Assembly (NCBI GenBank): GCA_947462515.1
Contig: CANHPJ010000001.1
Span: 1-49,836, forward strand
Length of the DNA stretch: 49,836 bases
Reading direction: 5' to 3'
From: Bacteroidota bacterium
GTDB taxonomy: Bacteria > Bacteroidota > Bacteroidia > JACCXN01
The stretch's first letter is position 1, and the number at the start of each line of letters is the position of its first letter. Below are positions 33,897 to 42,917 of this stretch, in pieces. Below the pieces are notes generated by a model. The model saw nothing but the letters and a program-made list of their open reading frames with translations. It was not told where the DNA came from and ran no database searches. The translations under genes were made by a program, and so were the position numbers.

Positions 33897-34949
33897 TTAT
33901 TGTTTAAGATCAATTTCAAGCTTAATATTCTTAAAACTCTCATAACCAATTATTAGAACAATTGAAAAAAGAAGAGCAGAAATACTAGAAACAAGAACAA
34001 TTAGCCACCTTACCGGATAGGATTTTTTTTCTGCAGGATAGGCATTATTTAGAAGGAATTTATGGGTAATATTTTCCTGTGCATCTACTTTAGCTTCTTC
34101 ATATTTTACTTTTAACAATCTGAATTGTTCCCTATCCAATTCCAGGATTTCGGATAAAGAGACGTATGCGCCACCATATTTGGAAATATTTTCTAGCTTT
34201 TCTTCCAATGCTTTAATTCCAGCCTTATCGCCTTTTTGAAGCGCTATTGCATATTGAGCATTAAACACCTCTGCTTGAGACTCATAGTCATTTACACCCT
34301 TCTCTCTAATTTTAGTGAGCGAATCTTCCATTAATTGAATTTCCTGATTCATTTTAAGATATTCACTTTCTACTATTTTAAAACCCTGCATTGCTCGTTC
34401 TCGTTGCATTCTATTTTTAACAGTATCTAGAAGTGCTCCAATATCATTGGCAATGTTTGCGGCAATTTGAGGATCAGCATCAAGAACGTCAACCTTAACT
34501 GACATAAATTCAGTTCGCCTAAAACTTATGTTACTTTCATATTCTTTGAATAATTTGGTGTATTTAAAAGGGTCGTTGGGATCAATATTATAATGAGAGA
34601 TTAAATCGAATTTTTGAACCACTTTAGACCTTATTTCATCAGAATTTAAAATTTGGAGCATCTGTTCGGCTTGTTCTTCTTCTCCAAACTCAGTAATATC
34701 ATATTTACCCTGCACATTGGTAGTTGCAAGCAAAGCTTTTGATATGGATCCAGTTGTTGTAGGAAACATTATCAAAGTTGATTTGAATTTAGGAGTAATA
34801 AACAAGGGAGAGGATGCGATGCCCGAAATTATAGTTGCCAGAATCGTAATAATCAGAATAGGCTTTCTCTTAATGTATAAAAATCCAATTAAATTGGTAG
34901 AATCAAAATCGGATTTTTTTTTAGTGCTTTCCATGTTCAAATTTTCCAT
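33897..34949 (-). CDS. Wzz-like chain-length determinant protein
   Basis: The 350-residue product has two membrane segments, about 33-53 and 318-340, flanking a large periplasmic part rich in coiled coil (about 180-310). This is the topology of Wzz/PCP chain-length regulators. The second segment is preceded by a Lys-Ser-Tyr-Pro motif (EKKSYPVRW), like the Pro-rich motif of Wzz. There is no C-terminal tyrosine-kinase domain, so it is not a Wzc. It lies between a flippase and an O-antigen ligase/polymerase gene, which fits a role in setting polysaccharide length. Confidence 0.83.
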   Translation of the reverse strand: MENLNMESTKKKSDFDSTNLIGFLYIKRKPILIITILATIISGIASSPLFITPKFKSTLIMFPTTTGSISKALLATTNVQGKYDITEFGEEEQAEQMLQILNSDEIRSKVVQKFDLISHYNIDPNDPFKYTKLFKEYESNISFRRTEFMSVKVDVLDADPQIAANIANDIGALLDTVKNRMQRERAMQGFKIVESEYLKMNQEIQLMEDSLTKIREKGVNDYESQAEVFNAQYAIALQKGDKAGIKALEEKLENISKYGGAYVSLSEILELDREQFRLLKVKYEEAKVDAQENITHKFLLNNAYPAEKKSYPVRWLIVLVSSISALLFSIVLIIGYESFKNIKLEIDLKQ

Positions 34950-35010
34950 TAATTAGATCAAAAAGTTTAAAATCGATTTATAAGTTATTTATTATGTAAA
35001 TAGGCTTTGA

Positions 35011-35030
35011 GAATAATTCGGCAATTATTC
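35011..35030. repeat. Hairpin between flippase and Wzz-like genes
   Basis: GAATAATT (35011-35018), CGGC, AATTATTC (35023-35030) form an 8-base-pair stem with a four-base loop, in the 112-base gap after the flippase stop codon. No T-run follows on the minus strand, so it is at best a weak terminator or an RNA-processing site. Confidence 0.35.
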
Positions 35031-35061
35031 ATAAAAAATTGATAATGAAAAACTTAGAACA

Positions 35062-36507
35062 TCACTCATCGGATTTAACAATCATATAAATGGACTTAAT
35101 ACTTATAAGACGAGTCACGAATGCCCAAATGAATGCAGCTATTGTCATTAGAACAAAATTAATCATCCAGCTACTACTGATATATTTGGAGAAAACTGCA
35201 ATTAAAAAAACACCTAATGTAAAAACAGCAAATTTTATGACAAAAGCATAGTCAGTTTTCATTTTAAATACTTTAACCGCAATAAATACCTGAAACAATG
35301 CTGTTAAAACTTGAGTAATCAGACTCGATATGGCTGCACCAGTTGCCTGGTATTTGGGAATTAAAATTATATTTAATGTAAGATTTATCACCATGCCAAT
35401 AAGAGCCATAAAATTAAGATATTTTAAGTTTCCATTAGCAGTTAAAAGAGTACCAAAAATATAGGTAGTTGAGACTGCAACAAAGCAAGACATTAATATA
35501 CCAAAAACAACGGCTGAATTCTCAATATTTTTGACATACATCAAATTCATTAAATCTCCGCTGTAGAAATACGAACCTATTGCGACAATTAAGGCGGGGG
35601 CTAGCAATAAAGAAGCAGAAAGCTTTACCATGTCCTCAACCCGTTGTTTAAGTTTTATCATACGGGCAAATATGGGTAATAAGAGACCTGCGAATAAATA
35701 AGCAATCATATTTGCCGAATCTAAAAGACGGTAGGCCTGAGCATAAATACCAGACTGTATAGCACCATCCGGGAGCATACGTTCAAGCATAACAGTATCA
35801 ATTCTATTATAAAAAGTCATTAACAACACTAGGATCGCATAGGGAAAACTTTGTTTTAAAATCATTTGAAAGAAAGAATAATTCCATCGTAGCTTCAAAA
35901 ACTCGGCTTTTGCAATGACAAGGAAAAAAGTAATGAGGGCAGTAATAAAATAACCCGCAAACTGCGCATAAACAAACCACTCGATTTTAAATTCTCCATC
36001 GGTAACATTTCCCCAGAGAAGCACTATACAAATGGCAATCATAATTGTGCGATCCATTACTGAAACTAGGCTATCGGTTTTAAAAAGGTGCAGCCCTGCA
36101 AGATTAGATCTCAAATACAAAATAAAAGAAACTAAAAACTGATTAAATGCCAGAAGAAATAGCATCCAGAGTTGTTTTGAGGAGTATCCGATAGCGAAAC
36201 CAATAGATAAGGCAACTACCATATATATCCCCGCAAGCATAAATTTAAGTATTAAAATACTTGAAAGATGCTTGGTTAATAGTTGATTATTCTGGGCTAT
36301 ATTTTTATTATTGAAATTAGTAATTCCAAAATCAAGGAAAATATTAAACAGAAAAGAAAAATTAAACAAAGCAAAATAAACCCCATAGTCAGCGGAATTA
36401 CTTATTACATTTTGAACCTCCCTATCAATTCCCAGCATCCATATTGGCTTAATCATCAAATTAAGCAAAAGCAGCAAAGCAAGATTTGTAATGAATTTTT
36501 TCTGCAT
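35062..36507 (-). CDS. Polysaccharide flippase (Wzx/MVF-type)
   Basis: The 481-residue product has about 12-14 membrane segments and fits the polysaccharide-biosynthesis flippase group (Wzx/MviN-like, MOP superfamily). The recognisable features are the early DYGVYFALFNFSFLFNIFLD segment, the FYNRIDTVMLERMLPDGA loop near residue 230 (typical of Wzx proteins) and YAQAYRLLDSANM following it. It would move lipid-linked oligosaccharide units across the inner membrane. It starts the minus-strand block flippase, Wzz-like, ligase/polymerase and is divergent from rnhB. The exact substrate is unknown. Confidence 0.85.
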   Translation of the reverse strand: MQKKFITNLALLLLLNLMIKPIWMLGIDREVQNVISNSADYGVYFALFNFSFLFNIFLDFGITNFNNKNIAQNNQLLTKHLSSILILKFMLAGIYMVVALSIGFAIGYSSKQLWMLFLLAFNQFLVSFILYLRSNLAGLHLFKTDSLVSVMDRTIMIAICIVLLWGNVTDGEFKIEWFVYAQFAGYFITALITFFLVIAKAEFLKLRWNYSFFQMILKQSFPYAILVLLMTFYNRIDTVMLERMLPDGAIQSGIYAQAYRLLDSANMIAYLFAGLLLPIFARMIKLKQRVEDMVKLSASLLLAPALIVAIGSYFYSGDLMNLMYVKNIENSAVVFGILMSCFVAVSTTYIFGTLLTANGNLKYLNFMALIGMVINLTLNIILIPKYQATGAAISSLITQVLTALFQVFIAVKVFKMKTDYAFVIKFAVFTLGVFLIAVFSKYISSSWMINFVLMTIAAFIWAFVTRLISIKSIYMIVKSDE

Positions 36508-36606
36508 TAAAAAATAGAAATTAAAAACACCGTTAAATAATTAAAACACAAAACCGTTCAATAAAAAAGAGCATTATCAATAAAAACAATTTATAATTTT
36601 GAGTCA

Positions 36607-36614
36607 CAAAAATA
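36607..36614 (-). promoter_or_regulatory. Possible -7 promoter element of the flippase block
   Basis: The minus strand reads TATTTTTG, fitting TAnnTTTG, about 100 bases before the flippase start at 36507. No TTG stands at the right distance, and the AT-rich context makes chance matches likely. Confidence 0.25.
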
Positions 36615-36645
36615 TATAAATTAAACTCAGTATAAAATTTTAAAA

Positions 36646-36653
36646 TAAATTTG
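36646..36653 (+). promoter_or_regulatory. Possible -7 promoter element of rnhB
   Basis: TAAATTTG fits TAnnTTTG and lies 17 bases before the TTG start of rnhB. No TTG at -33 is seen. A start near 36660 would leave a leader of about 10 bases. Confidence 0.35.
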
Positions 36654-36669
36654 CAAAAAAGATTAGAAG

Positions 36670-37278
36670 TTGTTGTTATTAAACTACCAATTAGGAATTT
36701 CTGAGGCAGGATGCGATGAAGCTGGCCGTGGTTGTCTAGCCGGGCCCGTATATGCGGCTGCGGTAATACTTCCTCCGAACTTTAGTCATGAATTATTAAA
36801 CGACTCGAAGCAAGTAAGTGAGGCCAATAGAAATACCTTGAGAAAAATAATTGAGGAGCAGGCAATTGATTGGGGTGTTGGTATTGTTTCGAATGAAGAA
36901 ATAGATGAAATAAACATACTAAATGCATCTTTTTTGGCAATGCACAGGGCAATAGATAAGCTAAAAAAGAAACCAAAACACCTGTTGATTGACGGAAACA
37001 GATTTAATCCGTATAAAAAAATAAAACATAAATGTATAATTGGAGGTGATGCTCTTTACCTTTCAATTGCAGCAGCATCCATTTTAGCGAAAACGCATCG
37101 CGATGAATACATGCAAAAACTTCACATAGTCCACCCAGAATACGGCTGGTTCAATAACAAGGGCTACCCTACCATTAAACATCGTCAGGCTATTCTTACA
37201 TATGGTATAACTGAGCACCATAGAAAATCCTTTCAATTATTTGATAAACAGCACAATCTGAACTTTGAACAAGAATGA
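36670..37278 (+). CDS. rnhB: Ribonuclease HII
   Basis: RNase HII removes single ribonucleotides and RNA-DNA hybrids. The 202-residue product has the family opening GCDEAGRGCLAGPVYAAAV (residues 14-32), which holds two of the acidic catalytic residues (Asp, Glu). It continues with DSKQVSE near 40, LLIDGNRF near 103, and SIAAASILAKTHRDEYM near 131. There is no ATG upstream of the conserved part; one of two tandem TTG codons at 36670 or 36673 is the probable start. It is divergent from the flippase gene. Confidence 0.93.
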   Translation: MLLLNYQLGISEAGCDEAGRGCLAGPVYAAAVILPPNFSHELLNDSKQVSEANRNTLRKIIEEQAIDWGVGIVSNEEIDEINILNASFLAMHRAIDKLKKKPKHLLIDGNRFNPYKKIKHKCIIGGDALYLSIAAASILAKTHRDEYMQKLHIVHPEYGWFNNKGYPTIKHRQAILTYGITEHHRKSFQLFDKQHNLNFEQE

Positions 37279-37408
37279 CTCGGATTAAATAAAAGTTGTG
37301 TTATAACATTAAAACGTCGGTAGTTTTTATAGTATATTTATAACAAACACTAATTAAATTTAAATCAGACCTAGATTTTTTTTACCAAAAGAACAATTCA
37401 TCAAATAA

Positions 37409-38680
37409 ATGAAACCATTAGCGGAGAGAATGCGACCAACAAGTTTAGATACTTATGTGGGTCAAAAACATTTAATTGGGGAAGGAGCAGTTTTAAGAAT
37501 GATGGTAGAAAAAAAGATGATTCCATCTATGATCTTATGGGGGCCTCCCGGGGTGGGTAAAACAACGTTAGCCAATATAATAGCTAATGAAGCAAAACGT
37601 CCATTTTATTCATTAAGCGCAATAAATAGCGGAGTTAAAGAAGTGCGAGACGTAATTGAAAAAGCGGAAAAAAATAGTTTTTTTGGAGCCAATAATCCAA
37701 TTTTATTTATAGATGAAATACACAGATTCAGCAAATCGCAGCAAGATTCACTTTTAGGTGCTGTTGAAAAAGGGACAATTACTCTTATTGGAGCAAGTAC
37801 AGAAAACCCTTCATTCGAAGTTATATCAGCTTTGCTCTCAAGATGTCAAGTTTATATATTGAATTCCTTAACAGAAGATGAGTTGGTGGGATTAGTAAAT
37901 TATGCTTTAGTAAAAGATGAATACATCGCTTCAAAAAAAATCGAGATAACCGAATACGAAGCACTTGTAAAACTTTCAGGGGGCGACGCAAGAAAACTTC
38001 TGAACATCCTTGAATTAGTCATAGGAACTCTCTCCTCAGGTGAAAAAAAAATAACTAATGAGATCGTATTGTCAAAAATCAACAAAACAATTCCATTGTA
38101 TGATAAAGCCGGCGATCAGCATTACGACATTGTATCAGCATATATAAAATCAATAAGGGGGAGTGATCCAAATGCGGGAGTATATTGGCTTGCAAGAATG
38201 ATTGAAGGCGGAGAGGATCCACTTTTCATTGCAAGAAGACTGTTGATACTAGCCTCAGAGGACATCGGGAATGCCAATCCAACGGCATTAGTAATTGCAA
38301 ACAATTGTTTTCAAGCAGTTAATTCAATTGGATGGCCCGAATCAAGAATTATACTTGCACAAGCTACCACCTACCTTGCATCTTCACCAAAAAGCAACGC
38401 TTCATACACATCGATCAATGATGCTCAAGAGTTAGTCAGAAAAACAGGTAATCTTCCCATACCAATTCATTTAAGAAATTCACCCAGCAAATTGATGAAA
38501 GACCTTGACTATGGAAAGGACTATGAGTACAGTCACTCCTACCCAAACAATTTTTCTGATCAAGAATATCTACCAAAAGAAATTTCAGGAAAAAAACTAT
38601 ATAACCCAGGAGAAAACGCAAGAGAAAGAGAAATAAGAAGCTATTTAAAAGGGCTTTGGAACGAAAAATATGGTTATTAA
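37409..38680 (+). CDS. rarA: Replication-associated recombination protein A (RarA/MgsA)
   Basis: RarA is a AAA+ ATPase related to clamp-loader subunits that acts at stalled replication forks. The 423-residue product has the N-terminal PLAERMRPTSLDTYVGQKHL, Walker A GPPGVGKTT (45-53), Walker B FIDEIHRFSKSQQD (100-113), sensor 1 GASTENPSFEV, and the C-terminal MgsA-type segment ARMIEGGEDPLFIARRLLI. Length is normal. It follows rnhB by 130 bases. A distinct promoter was not found. The start codon is ATG. Confidence 0.95.
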   Translation: MKPLAERMRPTSLDTYVGQKHLIGEGAVLRMMVEKKMIPSMILWGPPGVGKTTLANIIANEAKRPFYSLSAINSGVKEVRDVIEKAEKNSFFGANNPILFIDEIHRFSKSQQDSLLGAVEKGTITLIGASTENPSFEVISALLSRCQVYILNSLTEDELVGLVNYALVKDEYIASKKIEITEYEALVKLSGGDARKLLNILELVIGTLSSGEKKITNEIVLSKINKTIPLYDKAGDQHYDIVSAYIKSIRGSDPNAGVYWLARMIEGGEDPLFIARRLLILASEDIGNANPTALVIANNCFQAVNSIGWPESRIILAQATTYLASSPKSNASYTSINDAQELVRKTGNLPIPIHLRNSPSKLMKDLDYGKDYEYSHSYPNNFSDQEYLPKEISGKKLYNPGENAREREIRSYLKGLWNEKYGY

Positions 38681-38837
38681 TAATAAATGAAATGCCTAAA
38701 AAACTTCATTTTGTATATATTTTTGGATAAAACCTTTAAAAAATAAGTTGACATTCTATTTTTGCTAAATTAGCATACCTAAAAGCAAGTGTGGAAAAAG
38801 TTTTAATTCCAAATGAATTATAATCAAAATAAAAAAA

Positions 38838-40718
38838 ATGATTTTCCCCAATAATTCAGCGCCACGTTGGCTTATTTTCGCAACAGACATAACAGTTTGT
38901 GCTATATCTATTATACTAGCATATTTATTAAGATTTAATTTTAAAATACCCGTAGAGTATTATTACTCATTAAAAATTAATGTATTATTAATATTATGCA
39001 CTAGGACAATTACTTTTTTGTTTAGTAAAACCTATTCAGGAATTATAAGATATACGGGCACTCAAGATGCACAGAGAATTTTCTTAGTTGTTTCTTCAGG
39101 AACTTTATTTTTCGTTGTATTAAACACCATTACTTTTTTCTTTATAAATCAGGTTTTCGTAATTCCGTTTTCAATATTAATTATTGACTATATGGCCACA
39201 GTATTCGGCTTGATAACATTCAGGATATTGGTAAAAGTTTTGTATTTTGAAACAAGAAATCCATACAAGGAAAAAAGAAATGTAATCATATACGGAGCGG
39301 GAGAGTCCGGGCTAATAGCAAAAAGGACATTAGACAGGGATGCAGGGTCGAAATATAAAGTTTTTGCATTTATAGACGATGACCCTAAAAAGTTAAACAA
39401 AAAAATGGAAGGAGTTACCATTTTCGGGACGAATAAATTGTCGGAAATATTTCAAAAAAATGAAATAGCACATTTAATTATTTCAATTCAAAACATTGCA
39501 CCTGAAAGAAAAAACGAAATAATTGAAACTTGCCTGGCTCACAATACCAAAATATTGAATGTTCCACCAGTTAACAAATGGATAAATGGAGAGTTAAGTT
39601 TCAAGCAAATTAAAAAGATAAACATAGTTGAATTACTTGAGAGAGCCCCAATTATGCTGGATGAGAAAAACATTAATCTTCAAATACAAAACAAAATAAT
39701 TCTTGTAACAGGAGCTGCAGGATCTATAGGAAGCGAAATTGTGAGACAAGTATCAAAATACAACCCAAAAAAAATAATTTTATTAGATCAGGCGGAATCG
39801 GCACTTTATGAATTAGAACTTGAAATGCTTGAAAAAAACAAATCATCCATTATTGAAATAGTAATTGGAGATGTTCGAAATAAGCAGCGGATGGAAAATT
39901 TATTTCGAACTTTTAAACCGGAACTAGTATATCATGCGGCTGCATATAAACACGTTCCATTAATGGAAAACAATCCATCTGAATCGATACTTACCAATAT
40001 AATGGGGACTAAGATAATAGCCGATTTATCCTCATTACACAACATATCACAGTTCGTAATGGTATCGACCGACAAAGCAGTAAACCCAACGAACGTAATG
40101 GGCGCCTCAAAAAGAATTGCAGAAATATACACACAATCATTAAACAAATGCTCCAAAACTAAATTTGTGACAACCAGATTTGGGAATGTCTTAGGTTCTA
40201 ATGGATCTGTTATTCCAATATTTCAGAAACAAATTGAAAATGGAGGGCCAATTAAAATCACACACCCGGAAATAACAAGATATTTTATGACTATTCCGGA
40301 AGCATGTCAATTGGTTTTAGAGGCCGGAACAATGGGAAAGGGAGGAGAAATATTTATTTTTGATATGGGTAAATCGGTTAAGATTATTGATCTTGCAAAA
40401 AAAATGGTAAAACTATCAGGATTGGAGCTTGGAAAAGACATACAAATAATATTTACCGGATTAAGGCCTGGAGAAAAACTTTACGAAGAACTATTAAATG
40501 ATTCCGAGAATACGATTGCAACACATCACAATCAGATATTGATAGCAAAAGTTTCGGAATACAATTTTGAAGAAATATCTGAGAAAATTGAACAACTTAT
40601 AGATTTATTTGATTCGCAAGATAACTTCAACATTGTTGCAAAGATGAAAGAAATCATTCCTGAATACATCAGTAATAATTCAATTTATTCAAATCTGGAC
40701 AAAGAGGTTGTAGAATAA
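38838..40718 (+). CDS. FlaA1/CapD-type UDP-sugar 4,6-dehydratase, membrane-anchored
   Basis: The 626-residue product is a membrane-bound nucleotide-sugar dehydratase of the FlaA1/CapD/PglF type. It begins with four hydrophobic segments (about residues 10-125). A CoA-binding-like fold follows, with GAGESG from residue 153. Then comes the SDR domain with VTGAAGSIGSEIVRQ near 290, the catalytic TDK motif (411-413), and NPTNVMGASKR, where Met replaces the usual Tyr, as in the PglF/WbpM group. It would make a 4-keto-6-deoxy sugar, probably from UDP-GlcNAc, for surface glycans. No promoter was identified with confidence; TATTTTTG at 38756-38763 is a candidate -7. Confidence 0.92.
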   Translation: MIFPNNSAPRWLIFATDITVCAISIILAYLLRFNFKIPVEYYYSLKINVLLILCTRTITFLFSKTYSGIIRYTGTQDAQRIFLVVSSGTLFFVVLNTITFFFINQVFVIPFSILIIDYMATVFGLITFRILVKVLYFETRNPYKEKRNVIIYGAGESGLIAKRTLDRDAGSKYKVFAFIDDDPKKLNKKMEGVTIFGTNKLSEIFQKNEIAHLIISIQNIAPERKNEIIETCLAHNTKILNVPPVNKWINGELSFKQIKKINIVELLERAPIMLDEKNINLQIQNKIILVTGAAGSIGSEIVRQVSKYNPKKIILLDQAESALYELELEMLEKNKSSIIEIVIGDVRNKQRMENLFRTFKPELVYHAAAYKHVPLMENNPSESILTNIMGTKIIADLSSLHNISQFVMVSTDKAVNPTNVMGASKRIAEIYTQSLNKCSKTKFVTTRFGNVLGSNGSVIPIFQKQIENGGPIKITHPEITRYFMTIPEACQLVLEAGTMGKGGEIFIFDMGKSVKIIDLAKKMVKLSGLELGKDIQIIFTGLRPGEKLYEELLNDSENTIATHHNQILIAKVSEYNFEEISEKIEQLIDLFDSQDNFNIVAKMKEIIPEYISNNSIYSNLDKEVVE

Positions 40719-40815
40719 TAAAACAAATAGTGCATAATTTAAAAGAACCATTTAAGGTGTAATGCGCATGGTCTAAAATATTTAAATCAGGAGAGCTTTT
40801 TTAACAATTAAATCT

Positions 40816-40823
40816 TATATTTG
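40816..40823 (+). promoter_or_regulatory. Possible -7 promoter element of the SiaB/SiaC-like pair
   Basis: TATATTTG fits TAnnTTTG and would start a transcript near 40830, about 43 bases before the ATG at 40873. No TTG is found 19 bases upstream of it. Confidence 0.35.
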
Positions 40824-40872
40824 TTTGAATTAAGAACAATTACTCTAACAATATTGTTAATAGGAATTAAAC

Positions 40873-41415
40873 ATGGATGATAGGTTAAAATTCATTGATG
40901 AAATCTATAAGACAATGTATAAGGAACAGATTGTTCTAAGTTATATTGGCAGCGTCACGCCTGAGATAGTTAATGCACTATTAAAAAGTTTTAAAAATGA
41001 TGATTTTGTATTAAAAGACCAAGTTGGTTTGAAAAAACGGGTGTATAAAATCATTGTAGAGTGTTTAGAAAACATAAGCCGGCATTCAGAAATAACAGAT
41101 GAAAATCTTCCTCCATCAATATTTTTACTAGGTAAAGAATCCTCAAATTTTTTTATTATAAGCGGTAATTTCATTTACAATACCCAAGTAAATGACATAA
41201 CAAATATGATAGATAAGATAAATGGCATGGATACTGATTCAATTAAGGATAAATATCTAGAAGTTCTTGCCAATGGTTTAATTTCAAAAAAAGGTGGAGC
41301 AGGATTAGGGATGTATGATATTGCATTGAAATCAGGAAACAAATTGGAATATAATTTCAGATATGCAAATGAAACCACATCATTATATATATTAAAAGTC
41401 AAAGTTGATTTATAA
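40873..41415 (+). CDS. SiaB-like protein kinase (HATPase-fold)
   Basis: The 180-residue product resembles SiaB (DUF6272), the kinase of the Pseudomonas SiaABCD partner switch, which phosphorylates SiaC. Features are an N-box-like IIVECLENISRHSE (about residues 58-71) and a G-box-like GGAGLGMYDIALKSG (139-153), consistent with a GHKL ATPase fold. No membrane segment is seen. The SiaC-like gene follows by 17 bases, so they are co-transcribed. The kinase function is inferred from family and context; a few anti-sigma kinases share the same fold. Confidence 0.8.
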   Translation: MDDRLKFIDEIYKTMYKEQIVLSYIGSVTPEIVNALLKSFKNDDFVLKDQVGLKKRVYKIIVECLENISRHSEITDENLPPSIFLLGKESSNFFIISGNFIYNTQVNDITNMIDKINGMDTDSIKDKYLEVLANGLISKKGGAGLGMYDIALKSGNKLEYNFRYANETTSLYILKVKVDL

Positions 41416-41432
41416 TTTTTTTTACTAATACC

Positions 41433-41831
41433 ATGAACCCATTTATTATTGAACAGTCCGAATTTTCTCCATCAATAATCTTTGATCCGAGCAATTCAAA
41501 GTTTGAAATAACAGGCGAGTCAAGACCTGAAAATGCAGGAAAGTTTTATGAATCAGTCATCAAATGGCTAGATCAGTACTACGATGACATACTTTCCAAA
41601 AAAGAACTTTCAAGTACTGAAAAAATTTATTTTGACATCAAACTGGAGTATTTTAATTCAACCTCCGCAAAATATATTCTAGATTTATTAAAGGTGCTTG
41701 ACAACTATTATAAGAACGGGCACTTAGCCAAGATTAACTGGCATTTTGATGCTTTAGATGAAGACATGAAAGATTCCGGCGAACAATTTTCAAAGCTTGT
41801 AAAAGTTCCTTTCGCATTTATTCAACAATAA
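41433..41831 (+). CDS. SiaC-like regulatory phosphoprotein (DUF1987)
   Basis: The 132-residue product fits DUF1987, the SiaC family. SiaC in Pseudomonas is phosphorylated by SiaB on a Thr and dephosphorylated by the PP2C enzyme SiaA; the free form activates diguanylate cyclase SiaD. Here the likely phosphosite region is YFNSTSAKYI (residues 73-82, Ser76-Thr77-Ser78). The opening SEFSPSIIFDPSNSKFEITGES is also typical. It pairs with the SiaB-like gene upstream and is closed by a hairpin at 41855. No SiaD-like gene is in the window, so its output is unknown. Confidence 0.82.
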   Translation: MNPFIIEQSEFSPSIIFDPSNSKFEITGESRPENAGKFYESVIKWLDQYYDDILSKKELSSTEKIYFDIKLEYFNSTSAKYILDLLKVLDNYYKNGHLAKINWHFDALDEDMKDSGEQFSKLVKVPFAFIQQ

Positions 41832-41854
41832 AATCAAACGTATAATTTAAATTT

Positions 41855-41885
41855 AAACACCTTATTGCGAAACAATAAGGTGTTT
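41855..41885 (+). terminator. Terminator after the SiaC-like gene
   Basis: A perfect 13-base-pair hairpin: AAACACCTTATTG (41855-41867), loop CGAAA, CAATAAGGTGTTT (41873-41885). It lies 24 bases after the SiaC stop codon and 29 bases before the serA ATG. It also covers a TTG at 41884 that would otherwise look like an upstream serA start. Confidence 0.8.
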
Positions 41886-41913
41886 GTTATTAAGTACAGA
41901 AAATAAAATCTAT

Positions 41914-42864
41914 ATGAAAAAAATATTAGCTAATGACGGCATTGACGAAATGGGAAAAAGCATTCTTGAGAAAGCTGGATTTACCGTTATCACTGAAAAG
42001 GTAGCACAGGAAAATCTTGTTAACAGAATAAATGAGGAAAAATATATAGGCCTAACCGTAAGAAGCGCTACCAAAGTAAGAAGAGACATTATAGACAATT
42101 GCCCCGGATTAAAACTAATAGGAAGAGGGGGCGTAGGCATGGATAACATAGATGTAGAATATGCAAGAGAAAAAGGAATTATAGTGGCCAATACACCGGC
42201 AGCTTCGAGCGTTTCAGTAGCAGAGTTGGTAATGGCCCATTTATTTTCAATGGTTAGATTTTTATACGATTCAAATAGAAAAATGCCATTAGAAGGAGAT
42301 ACAAATTTCGCGGAATTGAAAAAGAAATTTGCAGAAGGCTCGGAGGTATCAGGAAAAACGATTGGCATAATTGGTTTCGGAAGAATTGGTCAAACAGTTG
42401 CAAAATACGCTTTAGGCCTGGGTATGAATGTTAAGGCTTACGACCCTTTTGTTAAAAGTGCATCAATTAAAATCACATTTTTCAATAATCAGAGTATAGA
42501 TTTACAAATAGAGACAGTTTCTTTAGAAGATCTATTAAAAGAGAGCGACTTTATCACACTGCATGTACCTGGTGGAGAGATCATTACCAAAAAAGAATTT
42601 GCCTTAATGAAACCAGGTGCAGGAATTATAAATACAGCCCGAGGAGGTGCAATTAATGAAAACGACCTAATTGAAGCCTTGAATTCCAAAAAAGTAGCCT
42701 ATGCAGCATTAGACGTATTTGAGAACGAGCCAATGCCAAAAAAAGAACTTTTAACACATCCAAGAATTTCTTTGACACCGCATATTGGAGCAGCTACTAA
42801 TGAAGCACAAGAGAGAATAGGTATTGAATTGGCAGAAAAAATCATAGAAGCATTAAAACAATAA
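41914..42864 (+). CDS. serA: D-3-phosphoglycerate dehydrogenase, short form
   Basis: SerA oxidises 3-phosphoglycerate to 3-phosphohydroxypyruvate in serine synthesis. With the ATG at 41914 the protein has 316 residues: substrate-binding halves around a Rossmann domain with GFGRIG (154-159), and catalytic Arg243 (TARGG), Glu272 (FENEP) and His290 (LTPHIGAA). There is no C-terminal ACT or regulatory domain, so it is probably not feedback-inhibited by serine in the E. coli manner. An upstream TTG at 41884 lies inside a terminator hairpin. A second hairpin separates it from the DUF1015 gene. Another 2-hydroxyacid dehydrogenase is possible, but the DUF1015 neighbour supports SerA. Confidence 0.87.
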   Translation: MKKILANDGIDEMGKSILEKAGFTVITEKVAQENLVNRINEEKYIGLTVRSATKVRRDIIDNCPGLKLIGRGGVGMDNIDVEYAREKGIIVANTPAASSVSVAELVMAHLFSMVRFLYDSNRKMPLEGDTNFAELKKKFAEGSEVSGKTIGIIGFGRIGQTVAKYALGLGMNVKAYDPFVKSASIKITFFNNQSIDLQIETVSLEDLLKESDFITLHVPGGEIITKKEFALMKPGAGIINTARGGAINENDLIEALNSKKVAYAALDVFENEPMPKKELLTHPRISLTPHIGAATNEAQERIGIELAEKIIEALKQ

Positions 42865-42868
42865 TCAC

Positions 42869-42905
42869 AAAAGCAGATTAAAGGGGCACTTTCAATCTGC
42901 TTTTT
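42869..42905 (+). terminator. Terminator after serA
   Basis: AAAAGCAGATT (42869-42879) and AATCTGCTTTT (42894-42904) pair over 11 bases; AAAG and CTTT inside may extend the stem around a GGGGCA loop. A T-run follows. It starts 5 bases after the serA stop codon, and the DUF1015 gene starts 13 bases after it, so read-through or a very close promoter must serve that gene. Confidence 0.8.
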
Positions 42906-42917
42906 ATTTCTAATAAA

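Noticed and set aside
41884..41913. Upstream TTG start for serA
   Set aside because: It lies within the right arm of a terminator hairpin, and the ten extra residues are not part of the family; the ATG at 41914 fits better.
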